A DNA stretch of 64,000 nt, from the NCBI GenBank assembly GCA_036925085.1, contig JAUPFP010000124.1, positions 124,001-188,000 on the forward strand, given 5' to 3'. Below the pieces are notes generated by a model. The model was given only the letters and a program-made list of their open reading frames with translations, was not told the DNA's origin and ran no database searches. Shown in pieces: positions 32,301-44,454 of this stretch. The number at the start of each line of letters is the position of its first letter. The first letter of the stretch is position 1. This DNA comes from Brachycybe producta. Lineage: Eukaryota; Arthropoda; Diplopoda; Playtdesmida; Andrognathidae. Position numbers and translations under genes: made by a program.

Positions 32301-32611
32301 CTAGAGTCCACGGCAGACGTCTCACGGACCGTTATGCCTCCCAGGTGAACGCGACGTTCGCGCTCTCCGTCGCTCATGAAGCGTTCGCTAACAAAGTTCG
32401 GTACTGATGATGACGAAGTCCACCACCTCGTGCTGCTACCGTGCTCTTGCACCTGTTTCAGCTGATGATGATGATGATGTCCGATGGACGACGACGGCGG
32501 CGTCTGGAGTGGAACGCTTTTACCGTAGATAACGACGGAAAGTAACACAATCGTAATCAGAGTGGACACCAGTGACGTCGAGATGGACACACAATGGATT
32601 TGCATTGCCAC
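29352..32611 (-). CDS. Group III secreted phospholipase A2 (3 exons)
   Basis: The family hydrolyses the sn-2 ester of glycerophospholipids using Ca2+ and a His-Asp pair. Exon 1 (32611-31902) encodes a hydrophobic leader and a ~235-residue pro-region with a His run and acidic segments. Exon 2 (31326-31111) begins SRRKR, a furin-like site, directly before the mature start. It then has the Ca2+ loop YPGTNWCGAG, the active-site motif DRCCRQHDHC, and SDCECDE. Exon 3 (29544-29352) reads RFRTCLK...VGKIFFNVV...KCFKL and ends in a short basic tail. Phases agree: AG at the end of exons 1 and 2 is completed by T and A. The total is 372 residues. This is the bee-venom/PLA2G3 type; such enzymes occur as venom components in some animals but also as ordinary secreted lipases, and nothing here indicates venom use. 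An ATTAAA follows the stop directly on the minus strand. Confidence 0.9.
31556..31712. repeat. Diverged copy i of the GAAACTAGAAGGGTAGCTC family (PLA2 intron)
   Basis: GATATCTTTAAAAATAAACT at about 31565 and TTACTCTTCTAGTTTTATTT at about 31690 match the centre and right end of the family. The left end is eroded, and a 17-base C run separates the two parts. Confidence 0.45.
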
Positions 32612-35600
32612 TTTACGAGAAATTAAAGACTTGTTAAAATGTAATTAATAAATAAATGCAATAGAGATTGTAGTGTTTGAAAAGTGTTGCCGACTGAAAA
32701 GGGAGGGGAGCTCCTCAAAAGTAACTTAGACGGAACGAACTTTTGGTTTGAATGTGGTTCGATTGCGGTTGAAACGAACCAATTTATAGACAGACAGACG
32801 AATGCAAATTGCGTTACATTTAAAGGGGAGGAGGAGGAGGAGGGTGGGCGCGGGTTTTTTTTTTATGTTCCTGTTGGTGAATTGCCAAACATTTGAAAGA
32901 CAGAAGAATATAAGAAGAAGAATGCCTTTTTGCAATGTGTTTGTATGGAGGCCAAAGACGTCGTCAGAAGAGAGAAAAAAAAAACATCGTACGATGTGTT
33001 CTTTAGCAAATGGCAAGTGTTCGTTTTGACCGCGCCTCCGTCCTCCTCTTCTCTCATTGGACATCGCCGTTTGCCTGCCTCCTTACCCACCGCCGCCGCC
33101 GACAATGATGATTGCTTTCGGTGCCTTTCCAATTGTGATGCAGTGGACGTCACGAGAAAATAACATCAGCTCTTTTTTATGATAATAATTTATATTTCTT
33201 TTTATAATTTATATTGTTAATCGTCGAATTTAAAGATTATTAAAAAAAATAAGTCTGTCATCCATCGAAAGATAGGAAAAGGAGGAGGAGGAGGAGGAGG
33301 AGGCGGGAATTTGTTATTTTGTCACTTTTGCCATTTCAACCTTGGGTTTATTATTTGTCTAATAATATGACGATGGAATTTTAACATTCATTCGGTGGTC
33401 TGATCGGCTTATTATTATTATTATTATTTTCTTAGAAGAATAATTTGAGAGAAAAGATAGGAGGAGGAGGAGGAGGAGGAAGTGTGTGTTGAGAGAGGTG
33501 TGGGCCCCTCAAGTGGGGAAAAAGGCCCTTCGACCCATCCGTACTTAGATTCGAGGTCGAGCCCCACTTTTTATCGAAATTGGAAATTTATTCGGAAAAA
33601 AACTTCATTCAAAGTTTCTTAGAAAAAGTAATCAATGATAAAATTATTTTCAGGACGATATTTTTTTTGCAAATAAACTGTTTATGACATTTTCATAAAA
33701 GTTGTCATTCTTTTTCAACTGCGATGTAAATAGTTTATTTTACAATTTTAATCGTCATCTAGTTTTTAACTAACTTTTGAATTTACTTTTGAGTTCAAAT
33801 GAAATAATAAAATTCCTTCAAAAGGGAAACTTGGTCGCGCTGTTCAATCAATAGAGAAACATTAATTTCTCTCGAATAAAGGTTACTATTTATTTAATAA
33901 AACGGACGGGGTTTCCGTATTAGAAGTTCAGCGGGTTCAAGTTGAAGTTGCCAAATTCGCCCTTTTTTTGCATTTGGTTCGAGTTTCAACTTGAATCCTC
34001 AAAAATAGAAAGAGCCTTTTTTTTAGGAGTGTTTTTTATATTGGTTGGTGAACCCCTTTTCTGAGGTTTCAAGTTGAAGGGCCAAGTTCTCCTCCTTCAT
34101 GAATTTGGTTCTTTTGTCTTAATAATTATGTGTTTAAATGTATTGTTGTTTCGTTCGTTTGACATTTTAAAATTGTTGACTCTTTTGTTTTAGTGAGTTT
34201 TATTTTTGTCCAATTTCTATTCAATGGTTTTTGTTGCATTGTTTAAATTGTTGTTTCTAATTGTGTAGAAAGAGAGAGACAGAGAGAGAGAGAAAGGTGA
34301 AATTGGAGTAAGAAGAAGAAGAAAGTGTTTCATTGCCAAGGATGATGACGATGATTGTGGTGGGTCCTCCTCCTCCTTATTTTTGGAGGTTTCATTCTTG
34401 GGGTGAGTGTTTCTAATAATATAATTACACTTATTATTATTACTTCATAACAAACAAACACAAACCGAAACAAAAAACCCCAACTCATCACATGAAAAAT
34501 AATGTTGACAAACAAAATATTTCAAGAGCTACAAAAAAAAAAAGAGTTGATTCAGAAAGACTTATGAAAATAAATAACTCATTCAGCATTTTTAATAATA
34601 ATAATTGTTTTATTATTTGACGTCGGCGCCACATTTCATAATAATGAGGGAGGTGGGGCGGGGGGCCCGGTGAGAAAAGGGGGGGGGGGCATTTGAAGGT
34701 TTCTTTTTTACCATTGGTTGGAATTTCTAACATAATCGCGAAAGTGATTTAATAATAAAAACAGTTTATGAATCGAATCATTTTATAATAATAATAATAA
34801 TAATTAGTATTCATTGATTATGACCGAAATGAGGACCTTGAAGAAAGAAGAAAAAAACCCAAACAGACAGTAAGGAAGTGAGGAGGGGGGCGGGGCGCCC
34901 ATTCTGATAGACTGGCGCCGTTGTCAGTATAATGAGATGCCATCCACCCCCCCCCTCCTTACTATTCCTCCTTAACCCTTGGGGCTCTTCTAGACGCATC
35001 TCATTTGCATATTTAATTATGTTTGCATGAAACGCATAGAATAGGATGACACGTGGCAGACCTCCCCCCCCCCCCCCGTATGAGAGCCGCGCACGTGCAA
35101 CACAGGGATCGCTTTCAATGAAGACTTTTCGTCATCATTGGAAATTGGCTTAAAAGTAAGTTTCAGCTTCAGCGAGTTTCAGTATAAGTTTTACGCGCGA
35201 GTTATACCTAGTACACACACATCTGAAAATTTAAATGCAATAAACGTGTTCTACAGAGCCCCGTGAAGGGGAAACATACAATATGTTGAATTCAGTTTAT
35301 TCAGTTAATAATCTGAAAAATATTGAGTTAATACTTAAATATATAAACTATTGACATTAAAATATTGATTTAGTATTTCAATTTAAAATATTAATAATAA
35401 AGTCAATTTTTATTTGGTGTTTATGTGTCCTTAACTGGATTCCGTATAATTCACACCTATAAACACATTTAATTTGAATTCATTTAACTCGTGTGTGTGT
35501 ACAAGGTATTACAGTTTTCAATTTGTTCAGATAATAAATAACAAAGTTAATTTTATTCGTTTAGTTAATAACTCAACCGAACACATTTAACTTGCATTCA

Positions 35601-35978
35601 TTTAGCTTCAAAATGTGTTATATTATTATATACACATTTTGGTTGTGGAGGGTAATTGAAAGAGAAGAGAAGTCGTTTTTAAAAGGGGGGGGGTCCCATA
35701 AAAAAAGAAGAAAGTTTTTTTTTCGTCGTTTTGTTTTCGATCCAAAAATAGTTCGTCTGTTTTCCCCTCGAAACCCCTTTTAAAATAAATCCTTTCGTTT
35801 TTTTTTTATCTCATTTAAATAAACACACCTTTTTTTTCATTTCGTTTTTCAAACTAGTTTTTTCTCTTAATTTACTCGTATTTGACCTTCTTCTTCTACT
35901 ATTTAGTCTTTTTTTTTTTATCTTGTTATGAATGTATTCTTATAATAATATTTGTTAGTTTTACAATGAAACGGGGCC

Positions 35979-36126
35979 CGGTAGCTCAAAATTTATCTCA
36001 CTTTTTTTTTAAAAAAATAACCCAACTTTAAACGGATGATATTTTTTTTAGTTATGAAAATGGGCTCTTTTAACCCTTCTAGTTTATAAAACACTTCTCT
36101 TCATTTTGCTCCTATTTTTGAAAATG
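35979..36126. repeat. GAAACTAGAAGGGTAGCTC family, copy j
   Basis: GGTAGCTCAAAATTTATCTC at 35980 and AACCCTTCTAGTTTATAAAA at 36073, followed by CATTTTGCTCCTATTTTTGA, match the family ends. Confidence 0.55.
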
Positions 36127-36243
36127 GAATCTCACCCACGATTAATAATAATAATAATTAATAAATCAATTCTCATTTGGTACAAAAAGACAGAAAATTG
36201 CCCCCCCCCCCCAAAAAAAAACCAGACTTGACTAAAGGGTGAG

Positions 36244-36479
36244 AAAAAAAATCAGTCATTCTGCAAAACTACTAGTCATTTTGCACAAATTTTAGGCGTT
36301 GACTAAAATTTCTGACTAGACTATATGTTTGCAAAAGAACCCGTCACTTTATAAACTATATTATATAACTTTATAACTATGCGACTGGTTTTCATTAGTC
36401 AATGTGCAGAGATTTAAGCCAGAAATGGTGTTTTCTTTTTCTAAATTGACTAGTGACTTTTATAGAATGACTGATTTTT
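36244..36479. repeat. Foldback with AATCAGTCATTCT ends
   Basis: Left arm 36244-36278 and right arm 36447-36479 are reverse complements with mismatches. TAGTCA/TGACTA motifs recur through the ~170-base centre. No open frame. Confidence 0.6.
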
Positions 36480-37281
36480 CAACTTTAGTAGGAACACAGA
36501 GATAGACTGATAGAAAGAGAAATAGAGAGTTGGGGTTGATATCGTAACTTAATTATTAATCAATGATTAATCACGTTGGGGGGGGGGGGTTGGAATGAGG
36601 GTGAATAATATTATCGATTTTGGTGGTCCATCCCCCCCAAAAACACCCCTTTAGCCTCACCCCTATTTACAGTATAAAAAATGAATCTGAAAATATGATA
36701 GACGGATGGAAAGGGGAGGGGATATAGTGAGAGTGCGTGATAATTGAGTGACAACCTCACCCCTTCCTCCTCCTCCTCCCCCTTCTTAGTGAAATTATGG
36801 ATATTAATTAATTAATTATCATTCTGACAATGATATATAAAGAGATAATAAAGCAGCAACAACAGCAGTAGTCCCTTAATATATTGAGGAATAGAGAGTT
36901 GAGATTATTATTATTCAGAGTGTAAAGTTGTAATTAATAATTCATATTTCTGTCGCTCTCTCTCTTGTAATTGTTCCTATTTCGCTCTGTTCTCTTATCT
37001 AATCTATCTATCTATCTGTGTGTACATTTTATTAAACGACGAGTGTCGTTGTCGCGAGTGACACCCATTAGGGCCATTACATAGGGGGTGGGTGGGTGCA
37101 TTCGAAAACATACTTACCTATAAAGTAGAGAAGCGTTTTCAAGGTTATGATGACTTATGACTCACGAGTTAGATATGACAATTGACTGTCATTATCTTTC
37201 TCTAATGATGTTGCGTTTCTAACTGAATGCTGAGATTTTCTGAGGGTCAAATAAAATTATTCTTAATGATTGGTAAGTGAA

Positions 37282-37366
37282 AGTCATAGCCAGTGCTAAA
37301 CTCATTCACTTTTAATAGGAAGTTTCATTGCATCAGAAATAGATGAGTTTAGCACCAGCTGTGACT
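37282..37366. repeat. Short inverted repeat, TGCTAAACTCAT arms
   Basis: AGTCATAGCCAGTGCTAAAC (from 37282) and its near-complement ending at 37366 flank a ~36-base loop and could form a stable hairpin. Confidence 0.6.
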
Positions 37367-37892
37367 TGTGACTTTGATTTAGCAATCTTTAACAATGACG
37401 ACCCTAAAGGCCCCCATAATTCTGCTCCAGAGCTGATTCAACTTGAGTGTCCTTTTTTCTTCTACTTACTTAATGCTTTTGGGAATTGGGGGGGGGGGGG
37501 GGGGCAACTGTAAAACTGTCAGATGCGCAGATGTGGATATCATTTTGTTATTACAAGTGTTTTATTATTATTAATAATAATAATTATTATTATTATTATG
37601 TGTATCTCATTTCTTGTTATATTTTTGTGGCTAGACTTTCAAAGTCCCTTTCGGATCTTCTTTTTTTGGGGGGTTCAGAAAAGAAGAGAGATCGTCTTGG
37701 TCACAAACGGTCAAAAGTCAATCGAGAAAACACACAAAAACCACATTTTGTTTTTCTTTTACTTAATTGGCGTCTAAAAGTAGAGAGAGAAAAATAAGAA
37801 GACTTTTAAAAATGATGAGTTGTGGTTACTTCTTATAATTTCCGTTTCTGTGTTTGTGTTTTGTCTCTTTGAAGTCTTCTTCTTCTTCTTTT

Positions 37893-37898
37893 TTTATT
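37893..37898 (-). terminator. Poly(A) signal of the PLBD gene
   Basis: AATAAA on the minus strand, about 150 bases after the PLBD stop. Confidence 0.5.
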
Positions 37899-38049
37899 GG
37901 GGACTAATTTTGTAAATTGCAAAAGTAAAATTATATAAAATGGAAAAGTACCGACTTCTAAAGGAAATTGAATGTTTAGGATCTTGGTGGACTGAATTAA
38001 TGAACGACCACAAAAACACGTGTTAGTTTTAATTGGGTCCCGTAATTTC

Positions 38050-41000
38050 TCATTCCCATTGAGTGATGATGGAAGTGAAGTTCCATAAGTCCGGATGCCC
38101 CAAGTGAGGGGGCGTGACCCCACTCTCATCCACATAGGTGCTCCATTGGAAAGGAGGTTGGGTGTCGAAAGTGGGTCCAGAAGATGCTTGAAATTGGAGG
38201 TTTCCAAAAAGAGAATAACTGGTTACCTGCAAGAAAAACAAAATCAAACATAAAACACACATTAAATAATTTAAAGGAACAAAAAAGACAAAAAAGAAAC
38301 CTCCAAAAAAAAAAAACACAAACAAAGAAAACCCCCATTTTTCAAAAGTGACAATGGTTTTATTATTCCTGAATTTTCTCTCCTCCTCCTTTTTTATTAC
38401 ACCTAATTGTCTAAGGGGGAGGAGGAGGAGGCTACTGTGAGGATAATATTTTCCTACAAGGCTATACTTTTAATAGGGTTCCCAATTTGAAATTGGTGTT
38501 TATGGCACCCAAAGAGATCAGAGAGGACCTTAGAGGTATTATAGGGATAAAAACCCGTAGAAGGTGATAGGGTTAGGGGTGGACATAAGATTGAATGCAG
38601 ACCACAATTCGTGGAAAAACCGCAAACAAAATTGGTAAAATTTAGATCTCTCTCTCTCTCTCTCCCCCCCCCCCCAATTCTCCTCCATAAATCGAATAAA
38701 AACATTTGTAATTTGGTTTTTAACTGGAGGTTTCGGCCATCTTTTCAAAATTTGAAATATTTTTGTGTCTACGATGATGATGATGATGATAATAATAATC
38801 CCTTATTTTTAAGGGGGTTTCTGTGTGGTCCTGTTTTCTACTTTCTATTACGCACTCTGTATAGTGTATTTCTATCTGTCCCTCCCCTCCCCCCCTTAAA
38901 AATATTTTAGGGACCTTGTGTTTTTTTTTTGGTTTCATTCTAAGGTGTTTTTTGACTCACTGTAAATGACCTATCGTAAAAAAGGTACCTCGAAGGGGTT
39001 GTTTCTACCTGTGTCTCACCTCCAACCTCCTTCTCGGGATTAGGTTAACTCATCCCCCCTTGTTGTGCTTCGGGGGGGGGACTCATATTTGAGGGGCTGG
39101 GGGTTCCTTTGAAGAAAGAGACCCTTTATCAATTCCCCTTGTTATCACATATCTTTTTTATTTTTTCTTCTGCTTACCACCTGGGGATAAGAAATAGTAT
39201 AAGAGAGGAGGGGGGGGGGGGTTAAGGGGGTGGGTGAAGAGTGCGAAATGAATTTATTTAACATTTCAATCTATAAACTGATAGGTTAATGAACGGAAAG
39301 ATAAAAAATGAACAGTTGCTGATGTTCTTTTTTGTGTGTGTGTGTGGGGGGGGCCAGGGGTTGAGGTGGTTAAGGGGGTGTAGTGGGGGGGGGGTCTGTA
39401 GTCTATCAAATAATTGACTTCATAATAAATTTAATAAATGTATAGGGTTACAATTGCTAATTGATAAGCATTAAATGACTTGGGGTTGATGGAGTTTCAG
39501 ATTTTGTCAATCTATGGAAAGAGAGAGATTCCTGAAAAGGCCCAGATTCAAGGCGGGAACTTGGTTTGGCACCCTTCAAACCTTTGAACCACAGTCTTAA
39601 CATTTTATTGGGCATCCGTTAAAATGGTTTTGTTTTTCTATTTTGGAACCCTATTCAGAGGGTTCAAGTTGAAGTTCATGGGGCAATGGGGCAATTGAAG
39701 TTCTTGGCTCCGCCCTTGTATATGACGACCGGCAACTTCTAATTGGTTTGTTGTGTGGTTCGACGTTGAAAAGGGCGGGGCATGTGACGTCAGACTTACA
39801 TAACCAACCAATTAGAAGTTGCCGGTCGTCATATACAAGGGCGGAGCCAGCTGAAGTTCTCCCCGGTTTCTAACTGCCTGTGAGATAAATAGTGGTCGAG
39901 AGAAAGAGACAGCGAGAATGATAGAGAAATGCGGAATTTGTTGAGAAGATGTTTTAGAATTGAACGATCTTCTTGAGCTGTCAAATTGGAGCGGCGGCCT
40001 TAGGCCCCTCGATTCCCAACTACACTAAGTGGAATGAGGTGCCCTGAAGAAAGAAGAGACTTTCAAGTTCTAAGCTTTAAAATAAAAAAACCCTAAAACA
40101 TTGTCGTGGTGGATCTTTCCAGATTTCTTTCTTACTTCATGATCTTCCTGATTTGCATACATATTTCAGGAGTTGTGACATATTTTTATTCCTTGCTGCT
40201 GACAACTTCATATTCCTCATGGGATGAATTCAGAAACAAAAAAGAAAGAAAAATCTCCATTTTGATTCTTGTAATCAAAAAAAAAAAAAGGACAGAAAGA
40301 AAGAAGAACATTGAATTTCATCGTATCTTTTTCATGATTTTGCGAAAATGCAATTTTGGTCTTCTACTTTGGTAGTGGTTTTTGCTTTTGGGCTAAGTTG
40401 CATTGAGAGTTACAACTTGAGTTTGTTGAGACAGTTCTTTTGACAGGCATTCCTCTATAGCCTCTACCCACCATACTCGCTCCTATTGAAACTTTACTCG
40501 AGGTGTCTTTTGAATCTCTGGTGGTCGTAGAGAGAGTGTGGATGGAATTAAGAATATGTAGTGATCCCAATTGATCCCCTCCAGTGGTTCGTTCTCTCGT
40601 AACTTCCGCCCACTCTTTTCGTAAAGAAACTATTTATTACCTTCAAATCGGTGGCACCGTGTGACCTATGACCCAGGGCAGGAATTTCGTAGGTGCCATT
40701 CACTGGGTTCAGATCACTTCGAGCTGCGATTCCGTTTTCGGCGCTGTAAGGTGGTGTGCAATTGCATCTAGAAAACGGATCGTTCTCGTAGTCGTTGTAC
40801 CTTCGAACACACTTAACGTAGTTAGGATATGCGAGAACGGTTAGAAAAATAGCCGATGATTATTATTTACCTCATGAGTTTTCTCATCGATTCCAAATCG
40901 ACCACTTTGTCCACATCTCGTTTGAAGATGAGAGCTCTCGGCGCTCTGTCGTACGAGAAGAAATCGCCGTACTTTTCGGCCTCTGCGGCAGTTCCACTCA

Positions 41001-42788
41001 GTTCGTAGATATCACGAAAATAACTTTGGAAAAGAACGAAAAATATGACAAAAACCTGAAAGCCATTTCAATAAAACGACGTCGTAAGTTACGGTGAATT
41101 ATAACTCGGCCAAAAGCTCTGTTTTCTCAGTGTGTCGGTCATGTCTTGGGCCACCGCGTAACCAGGTATCTGTTCTGCGATCCAAAGGAGTCCGTTCTTC
41201 AGGGTCTTTTGTCCTGGAAGGAACTTCTTATAATCTACGACCATCCATTGGTTGTTATATCTACGTGTAAATTCTTATTAATCGAAGACACAAAATTAGT
41301 TTACCATGATATTCTTACGTTCCACTGTTGTATTTGAGGAAGAGAGTGGTCCACATCTGACCGGTGGTGGCCAATCGATTTGCGATCACGTTCCTCATGA
41401 ACTCCAGGATGGTCTGTGGAGTCACGTACTTCCAAAGGGAGGCGTTGAAGTTTCCGATTGTCGTTTCCAGAATGGTCTACAAATAGAGAAATATTTAAAA
41501 TGGTGGCGGTTATTTGGGCCGTTCACTCGTACTTACGAGACCAGAAGCGACGGTGTAGAAATCGTCCATCGAGTAAACGGATCCTGGATACGATGAAAAT
41601 GACACTTTGCCACCTGCGATAAGCGGACTGCCTGTCGTAACAAGGGTTCGGTTTAATCAGGAATACATACAATTCTTGGAGAATGCGGTTTTTTCCTTTT
41701 TTTCTTTACCGGGTGCATCTACTTCGTGGACGTTGAGTTCGTACTTCTTGAGAATTCTGAGCATGGTTTGATAGGAGGTCCATGTTGTGTGAGCCACCAG
41801 AAGATCACTGTTATCAGGAAGGAGTTTGATGAGTGCAGAACAGGAACCGGAACCGAGCTTTCGTTTCAAATCGCTGCTTTTGTTGAGAGCTTGTTCCAAA
41901 TCTTCGAGATCTCCGCCGAGGTTGAAGAATCTGGAAACATTGAATCGTGAACTATGAGAGATAAGAGGGCCAAAGGAAGAAAAACTTACAGAAAGCCGAA
42001 GTCGCTGACGACGCTTTTCTTAAGTTTGACTGGGAACGGATTCTGGTAACCGTCTTGGATTCCCTGAAGTTGTTGTAGGATGAGGTCCACCTAAAGTACG
42101 TGGGTCAAATCCGTCAAACGAAGGCCCAATACATTCTAATGGTTAATTGTGTACCTGGTGCCAATAGGCGTCAGTCTTTCCGAACTGTACCGTCTGTTGT
42201 TTCATCCACTGTTTGTTGTCGTTCAAGTAGTCGTGAAGTCTGTCGCAATAGTCGTCCGGCGTGTCCTCGCAATACCCATCCACAGTGTTCATCCACTGCA
42301 AGTAGAGTAGGTCCGTCGTGACGTAGCCTTCGGCTAATCCTGCAGCATAAGCCTGAGCTGCGTCCGGATAACTCTCGTTCGTGACCACTTTCAGGAACGA
42401 CCACCTATATTATATGGTGGATCGGAGGAACAACGAGAGTTATTACGAAGTATTCCTTTTCGTTGTCACCGTTTACTATAATTATTATTAAAGTTTTATT
42501 TCCATTGGCCACAAAAAAATTACACGAACGATTTACAATGAAGCCAATAGTCAATTATAAAAAAAAACATGACAGAGCGTGGTTTACGAACCCGTTGGTG
42601 TCTATCTGGTTGGTGAAGTTAGCCCAGGCCACTCTTTCGTCGACGGTGCCGTTCAGAATGTGGTAATTGTTGGATTCGGCGTCCCAAATGACGGACACGA
42701 TCACCGATTCTGAAGTGAATTGCACTGTGGCGGTCACTTTCAATCCGAGGAGAAACAGCAGAAAAATTTTCAGATTTTGCTGCGACAT
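38050..42788 (-). CDS. Phospholipase B-like protein (PLBD family), 10 exons
   Basis: PLBD proteins are lysosomal Ntn-hydrolase-fold enzymes that mature by self-cleavage before a cysteine. Exon 1 (42788-42592) starts with a signal peptide ([16 protein letters not shown]). Exon 2 (42404-42155) carries [10 protein letters not shown] and LQWMNTV. Exon 4 has [20 protein letters not shown], with the expected nucleophile Cys. Later exons give [60 protein letters not shown] and RSHGATDLK. The final exon (38226-38050) has PPFQWSTY, then GHPDLWNF near the end. The order and spacing agree with PLBD1/PLBD2; which of the two is not decided. The exon 1 donor is taken as GG|GTTCGT because it restores the family's GWSFL. 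The last intron is 2.4 kb and holds a perfect-arm foldback. Confidence 0.92.
38227..40640. other. Large last intron of the PLBD gene
   Basis: It contains poly-G tracts (39061, 39208, 39347, 39384), GA and TC microsatellites (38650) and the 43-bp-arm foldback. Neither strand shows exon-like sequence. Confidence 0.5.
39706..39848. repeat. Foldback with perfect 43-bp arms (PLBD last intron)
   Basis: Arms 39706-39748 and 39806-39848 are exact reverse complements over 43 bases (starting GGCTCCGCCCTTGTATATGA), separated by 57 bases containing TGTGACGTCAGA. Perfect arms point to recent insertion or conversion. A diverged relative is at 47643-47769. Confidence 0.9.
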
Positions 42789-43807
42789 TTTGTTTTTATT
42801 TTAAATCTTTTGAAATTTAATCCGTTTTCAAGCAATCTCTAAAATTAATAACAAAATCCATATAATGAATTGAAGATGAGAAAAAGGGACAAATTAACAC
42901 TTACTAAAAAGTTGTTGTTGTTGTTGTTGCATCAACTTCAAAGTTGCCAATGGGCAATTCTTGTGCGTGATTTTCTCTTGTCTCGTTTTTTTTTTCCTTC
43001 GAAGACTTTGGGCGGCTAACTCGTGACTGAAAATGATAACAAATTCTAACCGAAATCAAGTTATCCTTCCCCCTCCTCCTCCTTCTCTTCTTTTTTTTTT
43101 TTTTTGAGATGCACTTTACTATTTCAACTTTTATCTATTAATAACTATTGAAAAGTAAAGTGAGAGATGGCGACAAATTATATCTCCCGAAATACTTTTT
43201 TTCTTAATCTCAGTATAAAAGAATGTTTCCTGTGATTAATAAAAGGTCACAGATTGAATTTGACACAAAAAACAAACAGTTAATCGATTGCATTTCTTAT
43301 TGTTTTATTTTATTCAACTAAAGAGAAATGGAACTAGAGATAAAAATGTATTTTGAAAATTCGGTAAAATGGTTAGGAACAATGATAACAACAGAATTTG
43401 AACAATGAAATTCTCAACCCCCACTTCTTCTCATTTCTTAGAACACTTGGCTCTCGACACACACAATCAACAAGAATTGATTACGACAGCTCGTACTTAT
43501 CGCACGAACTCTTGAGTTTCTTATAAAGTTCGTTCTGTACAATCTTACGAGGTTCTTGGTTTCGGCACCGATTTTATAGAGATATGTTTTTTTTTTAAAG
43601 TACGCAACATGATTTAAAATAATAAAAAAAAGACTTGAAGGGTTTTTTTACTAGAAGTGTAAAAACACATTTAGAACGAACGACAATCAAGGGGAAAGAG
43701 AAAAAAAAAACCCTTTCAAAGTGTAATTCTTCTTCAAAATATTTATTATTTGCATACAATTTAAATAATGTTTTTCTTCTTAAATCCATCCAATATTATT
43801 TACAATT

Positions 43808-43833
43808 ATATATATATATATATATATATATAT
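43808..43833. repeat. (TA)n microsatellite
   Basis: Uninterrupted TA dinucleotides, followed by a TATCC/GGATA-containing hairpin. Confidence 0.8.
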
Positions 43834-44021
43834 CCTATATAATAAGGGATATATGGTAGCAGTTTCACAATTATTTGGATATGAAACAAGAATTCAAAAC
43901 GGTAAAAAAAACTGAGAATAATTTCTCGCTATTTCTTAATTTTTTTATTACGTAGCTCAAGTTATTATTTAAAATTAGATATAACTTTTTCCGAAACTAA
44001 AACTAAAAGGTAGCGCAGGCT

Positions 44022-44027
44022 TTTATT
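44022..44027 (-). terminator. Poly(A) signal of CHK2
   Basis: AATAAA on the minus strand, about 430 bases after the CHK2 stop. Confidence 0.5.
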
Positions 44028-44454
44028 GCATATTTCTTGTGTCCAGTGGTCGGGGGTTCGGAAAGAGCAAAACTCACCGCCTCGAGTTCTACTTGTTCGA
44101 TGTTCGATTACGAGCACGGCACATTATCGAAAAGCGATTCATTCTTTAGAATGTTGCCACAAAAACCGATATGAATTACTACGTTCTTTCAATTCGAAAC
44201 TAAAGAGTCTTGATTATATTTGGTGTCTTCTTGTTCGTGATTTGTTCGAACAAATCGCGAGAATGAGAATAAAACCCTCCCTTATCCCTCAACTAAATAC
44301 GATGATTATTTCAAATGCAAAACAACGCATACAACAGAACAAAAAAAAATCAAAATAATTTGGTCAAAAGTAAGGTTGCACTTGAATAGTGAAAATCAGC
44401 GCCCGAAAAGAGATGCAAGGGTGAAATAAGGTGCGAAAAGAGTCTTTTCTTCGA

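Larger units (their letters stand above)
32612..38049. other. Repeat-rich spacer between PLA2 and PLBD genes
   Basis: 5.4 kb with no supported exon. It is made of microsatellites (GGA runs at 33281-33303 and 33461-33480, TTA runs at 33412-33428, TAA runs at 34785-34803), long G or C homopolymers (35066, 36191, 36576, 37491), foldbacks at 35979-36126, 36244-36479 and 37282-37366, and loosely repeated TTAATTTGAATTCATTTA blocks at 35230-35610. The PLA2 promoter should lie just above 32612. Confidence 0.55.
42789..44454. other. CHK2-PLBD intergenic region
   Basis: AT-rich. It holds a (TA)n tract at 43808-43833, a poly-T run at 43091, and a short charged open stretch on the minus strand at 43491-43573. 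The CHK2 3'UTR runs down to the AATAAA near 44022. The PLBD promoter should lie in 42789-43000. Confidence 0.5.

Noticed and set aside
44026..44358. Plus-strand 110-codon frame
   Set aside because: It lies in the CHK2 3'UTR on the opposite strand and shows no recognisable protein feature.
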